NCBI RefSeq assembly: GCF_010731875.1
Contig: NZ_AP022595.1
Coordinates: 2,542,001-2,606,000, forward strand
DNA: 64,000 nt
Source: Mycolicibacterium sarraceniae
GTDB lineage: Bacteria; Actinomycetota; Actinomycetes; Mycobacteriales; Mycobacteriaceae
Direction of reading: 5' to 3'
Shown: one piece after another, positions 45,029 to 53,169 of the stretch
Layout of the letters: each line of letters opens with the position of its first letter
How positions within the stretch are numbered: the first letter of the stretch is position 1
The notes under the pieces: model-generated
Told to the model about the DNA's origin: nothing
The model's input: only the letters and a program-made list of their open reading frames with translations
Databases searched by the model: none
Translations under genes and position numbers: made by a program

Positions 45029-46075
45029 ATGACCGCACCCAGTAAGACCCGGGCTACGGCCCCCGGTCGTGTTCAGACCGGCAGAGGTCCGCGTCGCTAC
45101 CCGGTTTCGGACGGCGCACCGGTCGAAGTCGTTGAGAGCGGTCCCAGCGTCGCCGCGCGACTGGTCTCGATGGGCACCCGCGCCACCATGTGGCCCACGT
45201 TGGCCGTGCTCAGTCACGTCCCGCACTGGCCATGGCCATTCGGCTTGGTCGACTTCGTCGCCCGGGCGCTGTTGCCAACCCCCGGCACCGTGCGGGCCAC
45301 CGTCGGCTTGCCCAACGCCTCCGCGCAACTGGTCCGCGCCCCCGGAGTGTTGCCGGCCGACGGGCACCGCCGGGTCGTGCTCTACATGCATGGCGGCGCG
45401 TTCCTGACGTGCGGGGTGAACTCGCACAGCCGGATCTCGGTCGCGCTGTCGAAGTTCGCCGATTCCCCGGTATTGGTCGTCGATTACCGGCTGATCCCCA
45501 AGCACACGATCGGCAACGCCGTCGACGACTGCTATGACGCCTACCAATGGCTGCGGACGCGCGGCTACGAGCCCGATCAGATCGTGCTCGCTGGTGACTC
45601 CGCCGGTGGATACCTCGCGCTCACGCTGGCGCAGCGGCTGCAGGCGCTCGGCGAGGAGCCCGCTGCGCTGGTGGCCATCTCGCCGCTGCTGCAGCTCGAC
45701 CACGAGCAGAAGCTCACGCACCCGAACGCCCACACCGATGCGATGTTCCCGCCCAAGGCTTTTGACGCCCTGGTTGCGTTGGTGGCCAAGGCGGCCGCGA
45801 AGAACGTCGTCGACGGCGAACCCGAGGGCGTCTACGAACCGCTCGACCACATCGAGCCGGGACTTCCGCGCACCCTGATCCATGTGTCCGGCTCGGAGGT
45901 CCTGCTGCATGACGCACGCCTGGCCGCGCGCCGGCTGGCTGCCTCGGGAGTGCCCACCGAGGTGCGGGTGTGGCCCGGCCAGATCCATGATTTCCAGCTC
46001 GCGGCTCCGCTGATTCCGGAAGCCACGCGCTCGTTGCGGCAGATCGGCGAGTACATCCGCGAAGCGACCGGCTAG
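45029..46075 (+). CDS. lipU: Alpha/beta hydrolase LipU
   Basis: A 348-residue hormone-sensitive-lipase-type esterase. The HGGAF oxyanion motif lies near residue 122, the nucleophile elbow is GDSAGG (serine near 193), and the catalytic Asp/His pair is near the C-terminus (SGSEVLLHDA and GQIHDFQ). ATG 45029 is preferred over the GTG at 45020 because GGGAG is at a better distance. A TACATT -10 candidate lies about 25 bases upstream. Position matches Rv1076. It precedes cbs by 33 bases. Confidence 0.88.
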   Translation: MTAPSKTRATAPGRVQTGRGPRRYPVSDGAPVEVVESGPSVAARLVSMGTRATMWPTLAVLSHVPHWPWPFGLVDFVARALLPTPGTVRATVGLPNASAQLVRAPGVLPADGHRRVVLYMHGGAFLTCGVNSHSRISVALSKFADSPVLVVDYRLIPKHTIGNAVDDCYDAYQWLRTRGYEPDQIVLAGDSAGGYLALTLAQRLQALGEEPAALVAISPLLQLDHEQKLTHPNAHTDAMFPPKAFDALVALVAKAAAKNVVDGEPEGVYEPLDHIEPGLPRTLIHVSGSEVLLHDARLAARRLAASGVPTEVRVWPGQIHDFQLAAPLIPEATRSLRQIGEYIREATG

Positions 46076-46108
46076 GCGTCACAGCACGCCGCCTGACAAC
46101 ATGTAGGC

Positions 46109-47503
46109 ATGCGCATCGCGTCCCACATCAGCGAGCTGATCGGGAACACCCCCCTGGTCCAACTGAACTCCGTCGTTCCGGAGGGTTCAGGGTTGGTCGC
46201 TGCCAAGATCGAGTACGTCAGCCCTGGCGGTAGTGCCAAAGATCGCATCGCCGCCAAGATGATCGACGCGGCGGAAGCCAGCGGCGAATTGAAGCCCGGC
46301 GGCACGATCGTCGAACCCACCTCGGGCAACACCGGCGTCGGGCTGGCCCTCGTCGCGCAGCGACGTGGCTACAAGTGCATCTTCGTCTGTCCGGACAAGG
46401 TCAGCGAGGACAAGCAGAACGTGCTGCGCGCGTACGGTGCCGAGGTCGTGGTCTGCCCGACGGCTGTGCCACCCGATCACCCGGACAGCTATTACAGCGT
46501 CTCCAACCGGCTGGTCAGCGAGATCGAGGGTGCCTGGAAGCCCGACCAATACTCCAACCCGAACGGGCCGGCCAGCCACTACGAGACGACGGGCCCGGAG
46601 ATCTGGGCCGATACCGATGGCAAGGTCACCCACTTCGTCGCGGGCGTGGGAACCGGCGGCACGATCACCGGTGCGGGCCGCTATCTCAAGGAAGTATCCG
46701 GCGGCAAGGTCACGATCATCGGCGCTGACCCCGAGGGCTCGGTGTACTCGGGCGGAACCGGCCGGCCCTACCTGGTCGAGGGTGTCGGTGAAGACTTCTG
46801 GCCGTCCGCCTATGACCCGTCGGTGCCCGACGAGATCATCGCGGTCTCCGATGCCGACTCCTTTGATATGACCCGGCGGCTGGCCCGTGAGGAAGCCCTG
46901 CTGGTCGGTGGCTCCTGTGGGATGGCCGTCGTCGCCGCGCTGAAGGTGGCCCAGGACGCCGGGCCGGATTCGCTGGTCGTGGTCCTGTTGCCGGACGGCG
47001 GCCGTGGCTACCTGTCGAAGATTTTCAACGACGGGTGGATGTCGTCCTATGGATTCCTGCGCACCCGCCTCGACGGTTCGGCGGTCGAGCCGACGGTCGG
47101 CGACGTACTGCGGGGAAAGTCCGGTGCGCTGCCCGACCTGGTCCACACCCACCCTCAGGAAACCGTGCGCGACGCTATTGGCATCCTGCGCGAATACGGC
47201 GTCTCCCAGATGCCGGTCGTCGGTGCTGAGCCCCCGGTGATGGCCGGTGAGGTGGCAGGCAGCGTGTCCGAGCGGGAATTGCTGTCCGCGGTGTTCGAAG
47301 GCCGGGCCAAGCTCGCCGACGCGGTATCGCTACACATGAGTCAGCCGCTGCCGCTGATCGGGGCGGGGGAGTTGGTCAGTGCCGCGGCGAAGTCCCTGCG
47401 GGAATGGGATGCGCTGATGGTCGTCGATGACGGTAAACCCGCCGGCGTCATCACCCGGCACGATCTGCTCGGGTTCCTCTCCGATGGGCCGCGGCGTCGC
47501 TGA
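46109..47503 (+). CDS. cbs: Cystathionine beta-synthase
   Basis: A 464-residue PLP enzyme that joins serine and homocysteine to cystathionine. The catalytic domain has PLP lysine 44 in PGGSAKDR, the cofactor-phosphate loop GTGGTITG and the substrate loop TSGNTG. Two C-terminal CBS domains (from about residue 335) may sense adenosyl ligands. There is no N-terminal heme domain, as usual in bacteria. With metB nearby it completes reverse and forward transsulfuration. Position matches Rv1077. Confidence 0.93.
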   Translation: MRIASHISELIGNTPLVQLNSVVPEGSGLVAAKIEYVSPGGSAKDRIAAKMIDAAEASGELKPGGTIVEPTSGNTGVGLALVAQRRGYKCIFVCPDKVSEDKQNVLRAYGAEVVVCPTAVPPDHPDSYYSVSNRLVSEIEGAWKPDQYSNPNGPASHYETTGPEIWADTDGKVTHFVAGVGTGGTITGAGRYLKEVSGGKVTIIGADPEGSVYSGGTGRPYLVEGVGEDFWPSAYDPSVPDEIIAVSDADSFDMTRRLAREEALLVGGSCGMAVVAALKVAQDAGPDSLVVVLLPDGGRGYLSKIFNDGWMSSYGFLRTRLDGSAVEPTVGDVLRGKSGALPDLVHTHPQETVRDAIGILREYGVSQMPVVGAEPPVMAGEVAGSVSERELLSAVFEGRAKLADAVSLHMSQPLPLIGAGELVSAAAKSLREWDALMVVDDGKPAGVITRHDLLGFLSDGPRRR

Positions 47504-47652
47504 GATTATTGCCGACGCAAATGTTTGCCGCTGGTTGACGCCGGATACGTCGGGCAGATGAAGATTCCGCTTTCCCGCGATATGCAGGTATGTCTCAGGT
47601 ACATTAATGCCGTTTCACCTCGGGTGATCATTGGAGAAGTGGAAGGCGAGCC

Positions 47653-48309
47653 ATGACTGAACAACCGCCAGGTCCCCCACTGGGGAACTACCCCCCGCCA
47701 CCACCTCCGCCACCGGCCGGGGGCTACCCGCCTCCACCGCCCCCGCAAGGTGGTTATACGCCGCCGCCGCCCGGCACCGGCTATGCGCCGCCGCCGGCCG
47801 GTCAGTCAGTTCCGCAGCTGCCGCAGAGCGCATACACGTCGTGGTTCACCCGCGTCGTGGCGTGGATCATCGACTACCTTCCGGTCTTTGTGATCAGCGG
47901 TATCGGCGTCGGCGTACTGTTTGCCACCCAGGACACGTCGTGTCTGACGGAGTCGACCGAATACGCCGCGGATTCGACCTGTGCAACGGATCCATCGGCG
48001 ACTGGTCAGGCCGCGATGACGGGGTCCATTGTGCTGGCGTATCTCTACCTGATCTGGAACCTGGGATGGCGCCAGGGCAAGACGGGTTCGAGCATCGGCA
48101 AGTCGATCATGAAGTTCAAGGTGGTCAGCGAGAAGACTGGGCAGCCAATCGGTTTCTGGTTGTCCGTGGTGCGTGAGGTGCTCTACAACGTGGCGTTGTA
48201 CGTGTGCGCCGGCATCCTCTGGCTCGTCGCCGTCCTGTTCCCACTGTGGGACAGCAAGCGGCAGACGCTAGTCGACAAGATTCTGTCAACCATCTGCCTC
48301 CCGCGGTAA
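47653..48309 (+). CDS. pra: RDD-family proline-rich membrane protein (Pra type)
   Basis: A 218-residue protein with a cytoplasmic N-terminus of about 60 residues made of Pro/Gly/Tyr repeats (GYPPPPPPQGGYTPPPPGTG), then three helices of the RDD domain. The RDD segment includes WFTRVVAWIIDYLPVF and GSSIGKSIMKFKVVSEKTGQ. It corresponds to the mycobacterial proline-rich antigen homologue (Rv1078). A paralogue follows 13 bases later. Possible roles are transport or envelope organisation; not established. Confidence 0.85.
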   Translation: MTEQPPGPPLGNYPPPPPPPPAGGYPPPPPPQGGYTPPPPGTGYAPPPAGQSVPQLPQSAYTSWFTRVVAWIIDYLPVFVISGIGVGVLFATQDTSCLTESTEYAADSTCATDPSATGQAAMTGSIVLAYLYLIWNLGWRQGKTGSSIGKSIMKFKVVSEKTGQPIGFWLSVVREVLYNVALYVCAGILWLVAVLFPLWDSKRQTLVDKILSTICLPR

Positions 48310-48322
48310 GACAAGGACCCCG

Positions 48323-48853
48323 ATGACACAGCCTCCGCCGCCGGGTGACTATCCGCCGCCGCCAGGGGCCGGCTTGCTGCCCAAGGATGCCTACACCCCC
48401 TGGATCAAGCGGGTCGGCGCCTACATCGTCGACGCCATCCCGATCGCGATCCTGTCCGGTGTTGGTCAAGGCCTGTCGGTGGCCACCGGGGAGAACAACT
48501 GCACGTCGAGCAGCGGCGATAACACCTACGGGGTGTACTGCACGTCGCAGCCGTCGGCGCTGGGGCTGATCCTGTCGCTGGTGTTCGGGCTCGCCGCTAT
48601 CGCGTTCTGGGTATGGAACTACGGCTACCGCCAGGGCACGACCGGGTCGAGCATCGGTAAGTCGGTGCTCAAGTTCAAGGTGATCGGCGAGAAGACGGGC
48701 CAGCCCATCGGGTTCGGGCTGTCGATCGTCCGCCAAATCGCCCACTTCGTCGACGCGATCATCTGCTACATCGGCTACCTGTTCCCGTTGTGGGACGCCA
48801 AGCGGCAGACTATCGCCGATAAAATCATGACGACGGTGTGCGTGCCGCTCTGA
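48323..48853 (+). CDS. Second RDD-family membrane protein, tandem paralogue
   Basis: A 176-residue paralogue of the preceding gene with a much shorter proline-rich start (PPPPGDYPPPPGAG) and the same RDD core (WIKRVGAYIVDAIPIAIL, GSSIGKSVLKFKVIGEKTGQ). An insert with two cysteines lies between helices one and two. The two genes arose by tandem duplication and are probably in one transcript. Whether they form a hetero-oligomer is open. Confidence 0.83.
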   Translation: MTQPPPPGDYPPPPGAGLLPKDAYTPWIKRVGAYIVDAIPIAILSGVGQGLSVATGENNCTSSSGDNTYGVYCTSQPSALGLILSLVFGLAAIAFWVWNYGYRQGTTGSSIGKSVLKFKVIGEKTGQPIGFGLSIVRQIAHFVDAIICYIGYLFPLWDAKRQTIADKIMTTVCVPL

Positions 48854-48866
48854 CGTCTCGAGCCGT

Positions 48867-48872
48867 TAGGCT
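48867..48872 (+). promoter_or_regulatory. Leaderless-type -10 element of metB
   Basis: TAGGCT, eight bases before the ATG at 48881, suggests metB has its own promoter after the RDD pair. It overlaps a small GAGCC/GGCTC inverted repeat. Confidence 0.4.
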
Positions 48873-48880
48873 CGAAACCG

Positions 48881-50053
48881 ATGAGTGAGCAGCGCAGCGC
48901 CGCCGACCGGCACCGAGCACAGGGGTTCGCGACCAGGGCCATCCACGCCGGATACCGGCCGGATCCGGCGACCGGAGCGGTCAACGCCCCGATCTACGCG
49001 AGCAGCACGTTCGCCCAAGACGGGGTGGGCGGTCTGCGCGGCGGGTTCGAATATGCCCGCACCGGCAATCCGACTCGGCAAGCGCTGGAAGCGGTGCTGG
49101 CCTCGGTCGAGGCCGGCGCCTTCGGACGGGCGTTCAGCTCCGGCATGGCCGCCACCGACTGCGCCCTGCGCGCGGTGCTGCGGCCCGGCGATCACATCGT
49201 CATCCCCGACGATGCCTACGGCGGCACTTTCCGGCTGATCGACAAGGTGTTCACCCAGTGGGGTGTGCAGCACACCCCGGTGGCACTGTCCGACCTCGAC
49301 GCGGTGCGCGCGGCGATCACCGCCAATACCCGGCTGATCTGGGTGGAGACGCCCACCAACCCGCTGCTGTCGATCGCCGACATCTCCGGAATCGCCGAGA
49401 TCGCCGCGGCTTCGGGGCTGAAGGTGTTGGTAGACAACACGTTCGCCTCCCCCGCGTTACAGCAGCCGCTGAACCTGGGTGCCGATATCGTGCTGCACTC
49501 GACGACGAAATACATCGGCGGGCACTCCGATGTGGTGGGCGGCGCGCTGGTGACCAATGACGAGGAGCTCGACACCAAGTTCGCCTTCCTGCAGAACGGT
49601 GCCGGCGCGGTGCCCGGCCCATTCGACGCCTACCTGACGATGCGCGGTCTGAAGACTCTCGAGCTGCGCATGCAGCGACACAGCTCCAATGCCGCGAAGG
49701 TTGCCGAGCTGCTGGCCGGCCATGAAGCCGTGAACTCGGTGCTCTATCCCGGCCTGCCCGGCCACCCCGGTCACGAGGTCGCCGCCCGTCAGATGAGCGG
49801 CTTCGGGGGCATGGTGTCGGTGCGCATGCGCGGGGGTGCCGAGGTTGCGCGCCGGTTGTGCTCGCGCACAGAGGTTTTCATCCTCGCGGAATCGCTGGGT
49901 GGGGTCGAGTCTTTGATCGAGCATCCCGGTGCGATGACGCACGCATCGACCGCCGGATCCCAGCTCGAGGTTCCCGACGACCTGGTCCGCCTCTCGGTGG
50001 GCATCGAGGATCCGGCGGACCTATTGGGCGACCTCGAACAAGCCCTAAGCTAG
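48881..50053 (+). CDS. metB: Cystathionine gamma-synthase
   Basis: A 390-residue Cys/Met-metabolism PLP enzyme that makes cystathionine from an O-acylhomoserine and cysteine. YARTGNPTR binds the cofactor phosphate of the partner subunit, VDNTFASP holds the pyridine-contacting aspartate, and HSTTKYIGGHSDV carries PLP lysine 210. Position matches Rv1079. The last nine bases overlap the convergent GOLPH3-like gene. Gamma-lyase activity is an alternative for this fold. Confidence 0.9.
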   Translation: MSEQRSAADRHRAQGFATRAIHAGYRPDPATGAVNAPIYASSTFAQDGVGGLRGGFEYARTGNPTRQALEAVLASVEAGAFGRAFSSGMAATDCALRAVLRPGDHIVIPDDAYGGTFRLIDKVFTQWGVQHTPVALSDLDAVRAAITANTRLIWVETPTNPLLSIADISGIAEIAAASGLKVLVDNTFASPALQQPLNLGADIVLHSTTKYIGGHSDVVGGALVTNDEELDTKFAFLQNGAGAVPGPFDAYLTMRGLKTLELRMQRHSSNAAKVAELLAGHEAVNSVLYPGLPGHPGHEVAARQMSGFGGMVSVRMRGGAEVARRLCSRTEVFILAESLGGVESLIEHPGAMTHASTAGSQLEVPDDLVRLSVGIEDPADLLGDLEQALS

Positions 50054-50704
50054 CGCCGCACGCACTGCGGCGGTGGTCACCGCGAGGTTGACGTCAGCTA
50101 TCTTCTGGTCGTCAACCCATGTGCCGCTTGAGATTACGCTGGCACGATCGATAGCCCACTGCCAGCCGCGGTCGTTGAGACTCAATACCGCGCCGAGTGC
50201 CTGCACGCCATGCAGCAGTGAGACGATCGCGGCCGTCGTGGGATCGGGACGATGCCCGTCGAATAACGTGGCCAAGAGTGCCGACCGTGCCGCGTCCACC
50301 CGCGCCCGGCTGGCCAGCGGCCATGCGTACGAGTTACGGCGAAATCGGTTCGCCGACAACGCAACCTGGTGAAGCTGCCCGGTCCGTAGCAGTTGGTCGA
50401 GCACCCGGTCCTCGGTGTGCTTGCGCAGCTTGCCGATCGCGACGCTCGCGGTGATCGGGGCTTGTTGCAACATCGCAAGGGCCGGGCGCACAACGGGATC
50501 CAGCGGCGGTGGTCCCGTCAAGACGATCAGCCGGCCGGCCGGCACCGATTCGTGCGGTAGTGCGGGCCGAATCCGGCACTCGTAGGCCAGGTCCAGTAAC
50601 ACCGCACCGGCCAACAGCCGTTGCAGAAGGGCGGGCTCGACGCCGGGCTGAGCCGCGGCATTGTCGAGTAGCAGCAGAAGGAGATCTTCGGCGATGCGCG
50701 CCAT
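50045..50704 (-). CDS. GOLPH3/VPS74-like (GPP34) protein
   Basis: A 219-residue protein that begins IAEDLLLLLLDNAAA and contains LLAGAVLLDLAYECRI, followed by helical repeats, typical of the GPP34 fold shared with eukaryotic Golgi phosphoprotein 3, a phosphoinositide-binding membrane adaptor. Actinobacteria carry many copies of unknown role. It lies between metB and greA, where I recall no counterpart in M. tuberculosis, so it may be an insertion into the conserved block. Confidence 0.72.
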   Translation of the reverse strand: MARIAEDLLLLLLDNAAAQPGVEPALLQRLLAGAVLLDLAYECRIRPALPHESVPAGRLIVLTGPPPLDPVVRPALAMLQQAPITASVAIGKLRKHTEDRVLDQLLRTGQLHQVALSANRFRRNSYAWPLASRARVDAARSALLATLFDGHRPDPTTAAIVSLLHGVQALGAVLSLNDRGWQWAIDRASVISSGTWVDDQKIADVNLAVTTAAVRAALA

Positions 50705-50716
50705 GCGCGTCGACGC

Positions 50717-51211
50717 TTACGAGTGGTAGGGCTCCGCGCTAACCAGCGTGACCTTCACCGTCTTACCGCTGGGCACGTTGTACTCGCGGGTGTCGCCGAC
50801 CTTGGCATTCAGCAGGGCGCCGCCCAGCGGTGAGTTCGGCGAGTAGACCTCGAGCTTGTCGTGGTCGATACCCTCTTGGCGAGTGGCGATCAGGAAGGTC
50901 TCGGTGTCGGACTCGTCACCGTCGTAGTAGACCTTGACCACCGAGCCGGGCAGCGCGACGCCGGACTGCTTGGGCGCCTCGCCCACCTTGGCGGTGTTCA
51001 GCAGTTCCTGCAGCTGGCGGATCCGGGCTTCCTGCTGGCCCTGCTCCTCGCGGGCGGCGTGGTAGCCACCGTTTTCACGAAGGTCACCCTCTTCGCGGCG
51101 GTCGTTGATCTCAGCAGCGATGATCGGACGGTTCGCGATCAACTGATCCAACTCGGCCTTGAGGCGGTCATACGACTCTTGGGTAAGCCAAGTCACCTGG
51201 GTGTCGGTCAT
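50717..51211 (-). CDS. greA: Transcription elongation factor GreA
   Basis: A 164-residue GreA. The N-terminal coiled coil carries the acidic tip (REEGDLREN, near residues 39-47) that enters the RNA polymerase secondary channel and stimulates cleavage of backtracked RNA. The C-terminal FKBP-like domain includes [19 protein letters not shown]. Complete length. Position matches Rv1080c. Confidence 0.95.
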   Translation of the reverse strand: MTDTQVTWLTQESYDRLKAELDQLIANRPIIAAEINDRREEGDLRENGGYHAAREEQGQQEARIRQLQELLNTAKVGEAPKQSGVALPGSVVKVYYDGDESDTETFLIATRQEGIDHDKLEVYSPNSPLGGALLNAKVGDTREYNVPSGKTVKVTLVSAEPYHS

Positions 51212-51343
51212 TTGGTCGCGCTCCTCATTCGTTGGTTCCCGCGCATATGTTCGCGTTGCAGTCTGTTGTCACTGCTGGGAATGTGCGGATTTCTCCGCGT
51301 GCATTCCCTTCGAAGAGCTGCGAGCAAACGCGCTAATGAAGCA

Positions 51344-51372
51344 ATACACGGCTCCCAGCAGGAACCGTGTAT
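51344..51372 (-). terminator. Stem-loop downstream of DUF4307 gene
   Basis: ATACACGG and CCGTGTAT form an 8-base-pair stem around 13 bases, in the gap between the DUF4307 stop and the greA start. No T-run follows, so it is a weak terminator candidate. Confidence 0.3.
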
Positions 51373-51446
51373 GGGACAAGCCTACCACCGCGACGACAAT
51401 CAGTTTTCATACATTGGCAGTTCGCTGTTCGTTCCGCCGACGCGGT

Positions 51447-51881
51447 TCAGGCCGCAACCAGGTAGCCCGGCACGTCGGTCCCGCAGCCGTAAACATCACC
51501 GACGAACGGGCGCTTGTAGGACTTCACCAACGTCGTGACCTGCACCGTCGCCGCCTGAGATGGCGGGACCAGAATTTCTCGACGGCCGGTCTCATCGCCG
51601 TCGTGGGACCGCGCCCGCACGATGCAATGCACCGGCTGCGAGGGGTTCTTTCGGGTCACGCTGATCGTTACCGAGACGGTCTGATTGTCGACCACCTGAT
51701 AGGTGGCGATCGCGCCCTCGACATCGTTGCCCTCGAAGCGCTGGTAAGCAATCAGGGCCAGCACGACGCCGGCCGCCAGAACCAGCACACCCAGCGCGAA
51801 CGCCACCCGGCGCCGGGTGGCCGGCGGCATCCCCTGGCGCCCGTATCGGGACTGGGGGAGTTGCGGGGGGCCGTCGGTCAT
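51447..51881 (-). CDS. DUF4307 membrane protein (Rv1081c type)
   Basis: A 144-residue protein with one transmembrane helix (RVAFALGVLVLAAGVVLALI, near residues 25-45) and an extracytoplasmic beta-sandwich-like domain (SVTISVTRKNPSQPVHCIVR) with two cysteines. This is the actinobacterial DUF4307 family next to mca; function unknown. It diverges from mca. Confidence 0.82.
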   Translation of the reverse strand: MTDGPPQLPQSRYGRQGMPPATRRRVAFALGVLVLAAGVVLALIAYQRFEGNDVEGAIATYQVVDNQTVSVTISVTRKNPSQPVHCIVRARSHDGDETGRREILVPPSQAATVQVTTLVKSYKRPFVGDVYGCGTDVPGYLVAA

Positions 51882-52024
51882 CGGAATGCGATGTGTCTCT
51901 CGTGAGCAGGTTTCGATTGGGGGTATCCGTGCCTTGGATGGAACTATTGGACTATAGGGCGTGCTGCAACTGTTGCATCAGCACGTGAGGCAATGACCAG
52001 CGGACGAGCAATTACAGGGGAGAC

Positions 52025-52897
52025 GTGACCGAACTGCGGTTGATGGCCGTCCACGCCCATCCGGACGACGAGTCCAGCAAGGGCGCGGCTACGGCTGCGC
52101 GGTATGCCGCCGAAGGTCACCGGGTTCAAGTGGTGACGCTGACCGGTGGCGAGCGCGGCGACATCCTCAACCCGGCGATGGACCTGCCGGAAGTGCATGG
52201 GCGTATCACTGACATCCGCCGGGACGAGATGGCCAGGGCGGCCGAGATCCTCGGCGTTGAACACCACTGGCTGGGGTTCGTCGACTCCGGGCTACCGGAA
52301 GGCGACCCGCTGCCGCCGCTGCCTGACGGCTGCTTCGCGGTGGTGCCGATCGAGCAGCCGGTGGAAGCCCTGGTGAAGGTCATCCGCGAGTTCCGTCCGC
52401 ACGTCATGACGACCTACGACGAGAACGGCGGTTATCCGCACCCCGATCACATTCGCTGCCACCAGGTTTCGGTGGCCGCCTACGAAGCTGCCGCCGATTG
52501 CCGGCTCTACCCCGACGCCGGCGAACCGTGGGCGGTCAGCAAGCTCTACTACAACCACGGCTTCCTGCGGGCCAGGCTGCAGCTGCTGCAAGACGAGTTC
52601 GCCAAGCATGGTCAGGAGGGCCCGTTCGCCGACTGGCTGAAGAAGTGGGATCCCGAGATCGACATCTTTGCCGGGCGGGTGACCACTCGGGTGCTGTGCT
52701 CGGAGTACTTCAATCAGCGCGACGAGGCGCTCAAGGCGCACGCCACCCAGATCGACCCGGACGGATTCTTCTTCGCGACCCCCATAGAGTGGCAGCAACG
52801 GTTGTGGCCGACGGAGGAGTTCGAATTGGCTCGTTCGCGGGTGCCCGCCAAATTGCCTGAGGACGACCTGTTCGCCGGAATCGAGATCTTCGAGTGA
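52025..52897 (+). CDS. mca: Mycothiol S-conjugate amidase
   Basis: A 290-residue zinc amidase that cleaves mycothiol-toxin conjugates so the mercapturic acid can be exported. Zinc ligands come from AHPDDES near residue 11 and the [10 protein letters not shown] segment near 142. [12 protein letters not shown] and the C-terminal part fit Mca rather than MshB. Start at GTG with GGGGAGACGTG context. The stop overlaps the start of the next small membrane gene (GTGA). Position matches Rv1082. Confidence 0.92.
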   Translation: MTELRLMAVHAHPDDESSKGAATAARYAAEGHRVQVVTLTGGERGDILNPAMDLPEVHGRITDIRRDEMARAAEILGVEHHWLGFVDSGLPEGDPLPPLPDGCFAVVPIEQPVEALVKVIREFRPHVMTTYDENGGYPHPDHIRCHQVSVAAYEAAADCRLYPDAGEPWAVSKLYYNHGFLRARLQLLQDEFAKHGQEGPFADWLKKWDPEIDIFAGRVTTRVLCSEYFNQRDEALKAHATQIDPDGFFFATPIEWQQRLWPTEEFELARSRVPAKLPEDDLFAGIEIFE

Positions 52898-53169
52898 ATA
52901 CAGTGATCTCGGTGTTGGCGGATGCGCCGAAGAACACCGGTCCGGATTTCGGCAAGGCCAGCCCCTTGGGTCTGCTGATCGTCGTGATCCTGCTGATCTG
53001 CGTCTTTGCCCTCGTGTGGTCGATGAACCGGCATCTGAAGAAGCTCCCCGAAAGCTTCGATGAGACGCTCGGCGGGCCGGACGACGGCGACACCGCCGGC
53101 GCGGCGAACGACGATGGTGTGGGTTCCGAGCGCGAGCCCGAGAGGCCCCCGCGTGAGCCCAGCGGGTAA
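52894..53169 (+). CDS. Small single-pass membrane protein (Rv1083 type)
   Basis: A 91-residue protein with one helix ([20 protein letters not shown], near residues 23-42) and an acidic, glycine-rich tail. It is coupled to mca by a GTGA overlap and to the next gene by a 17-base overlap. Conserved beside mca in mycobacteria, with no known function. Confidence 0.75.
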   Translation: MNTVISVLADAPKNTGPDFGKASPLGLLIVVILLICVFALVWSMNRHLKKLPESFDETLGGPDDGDTAGAANDDGVGSEREPERPPREPSG

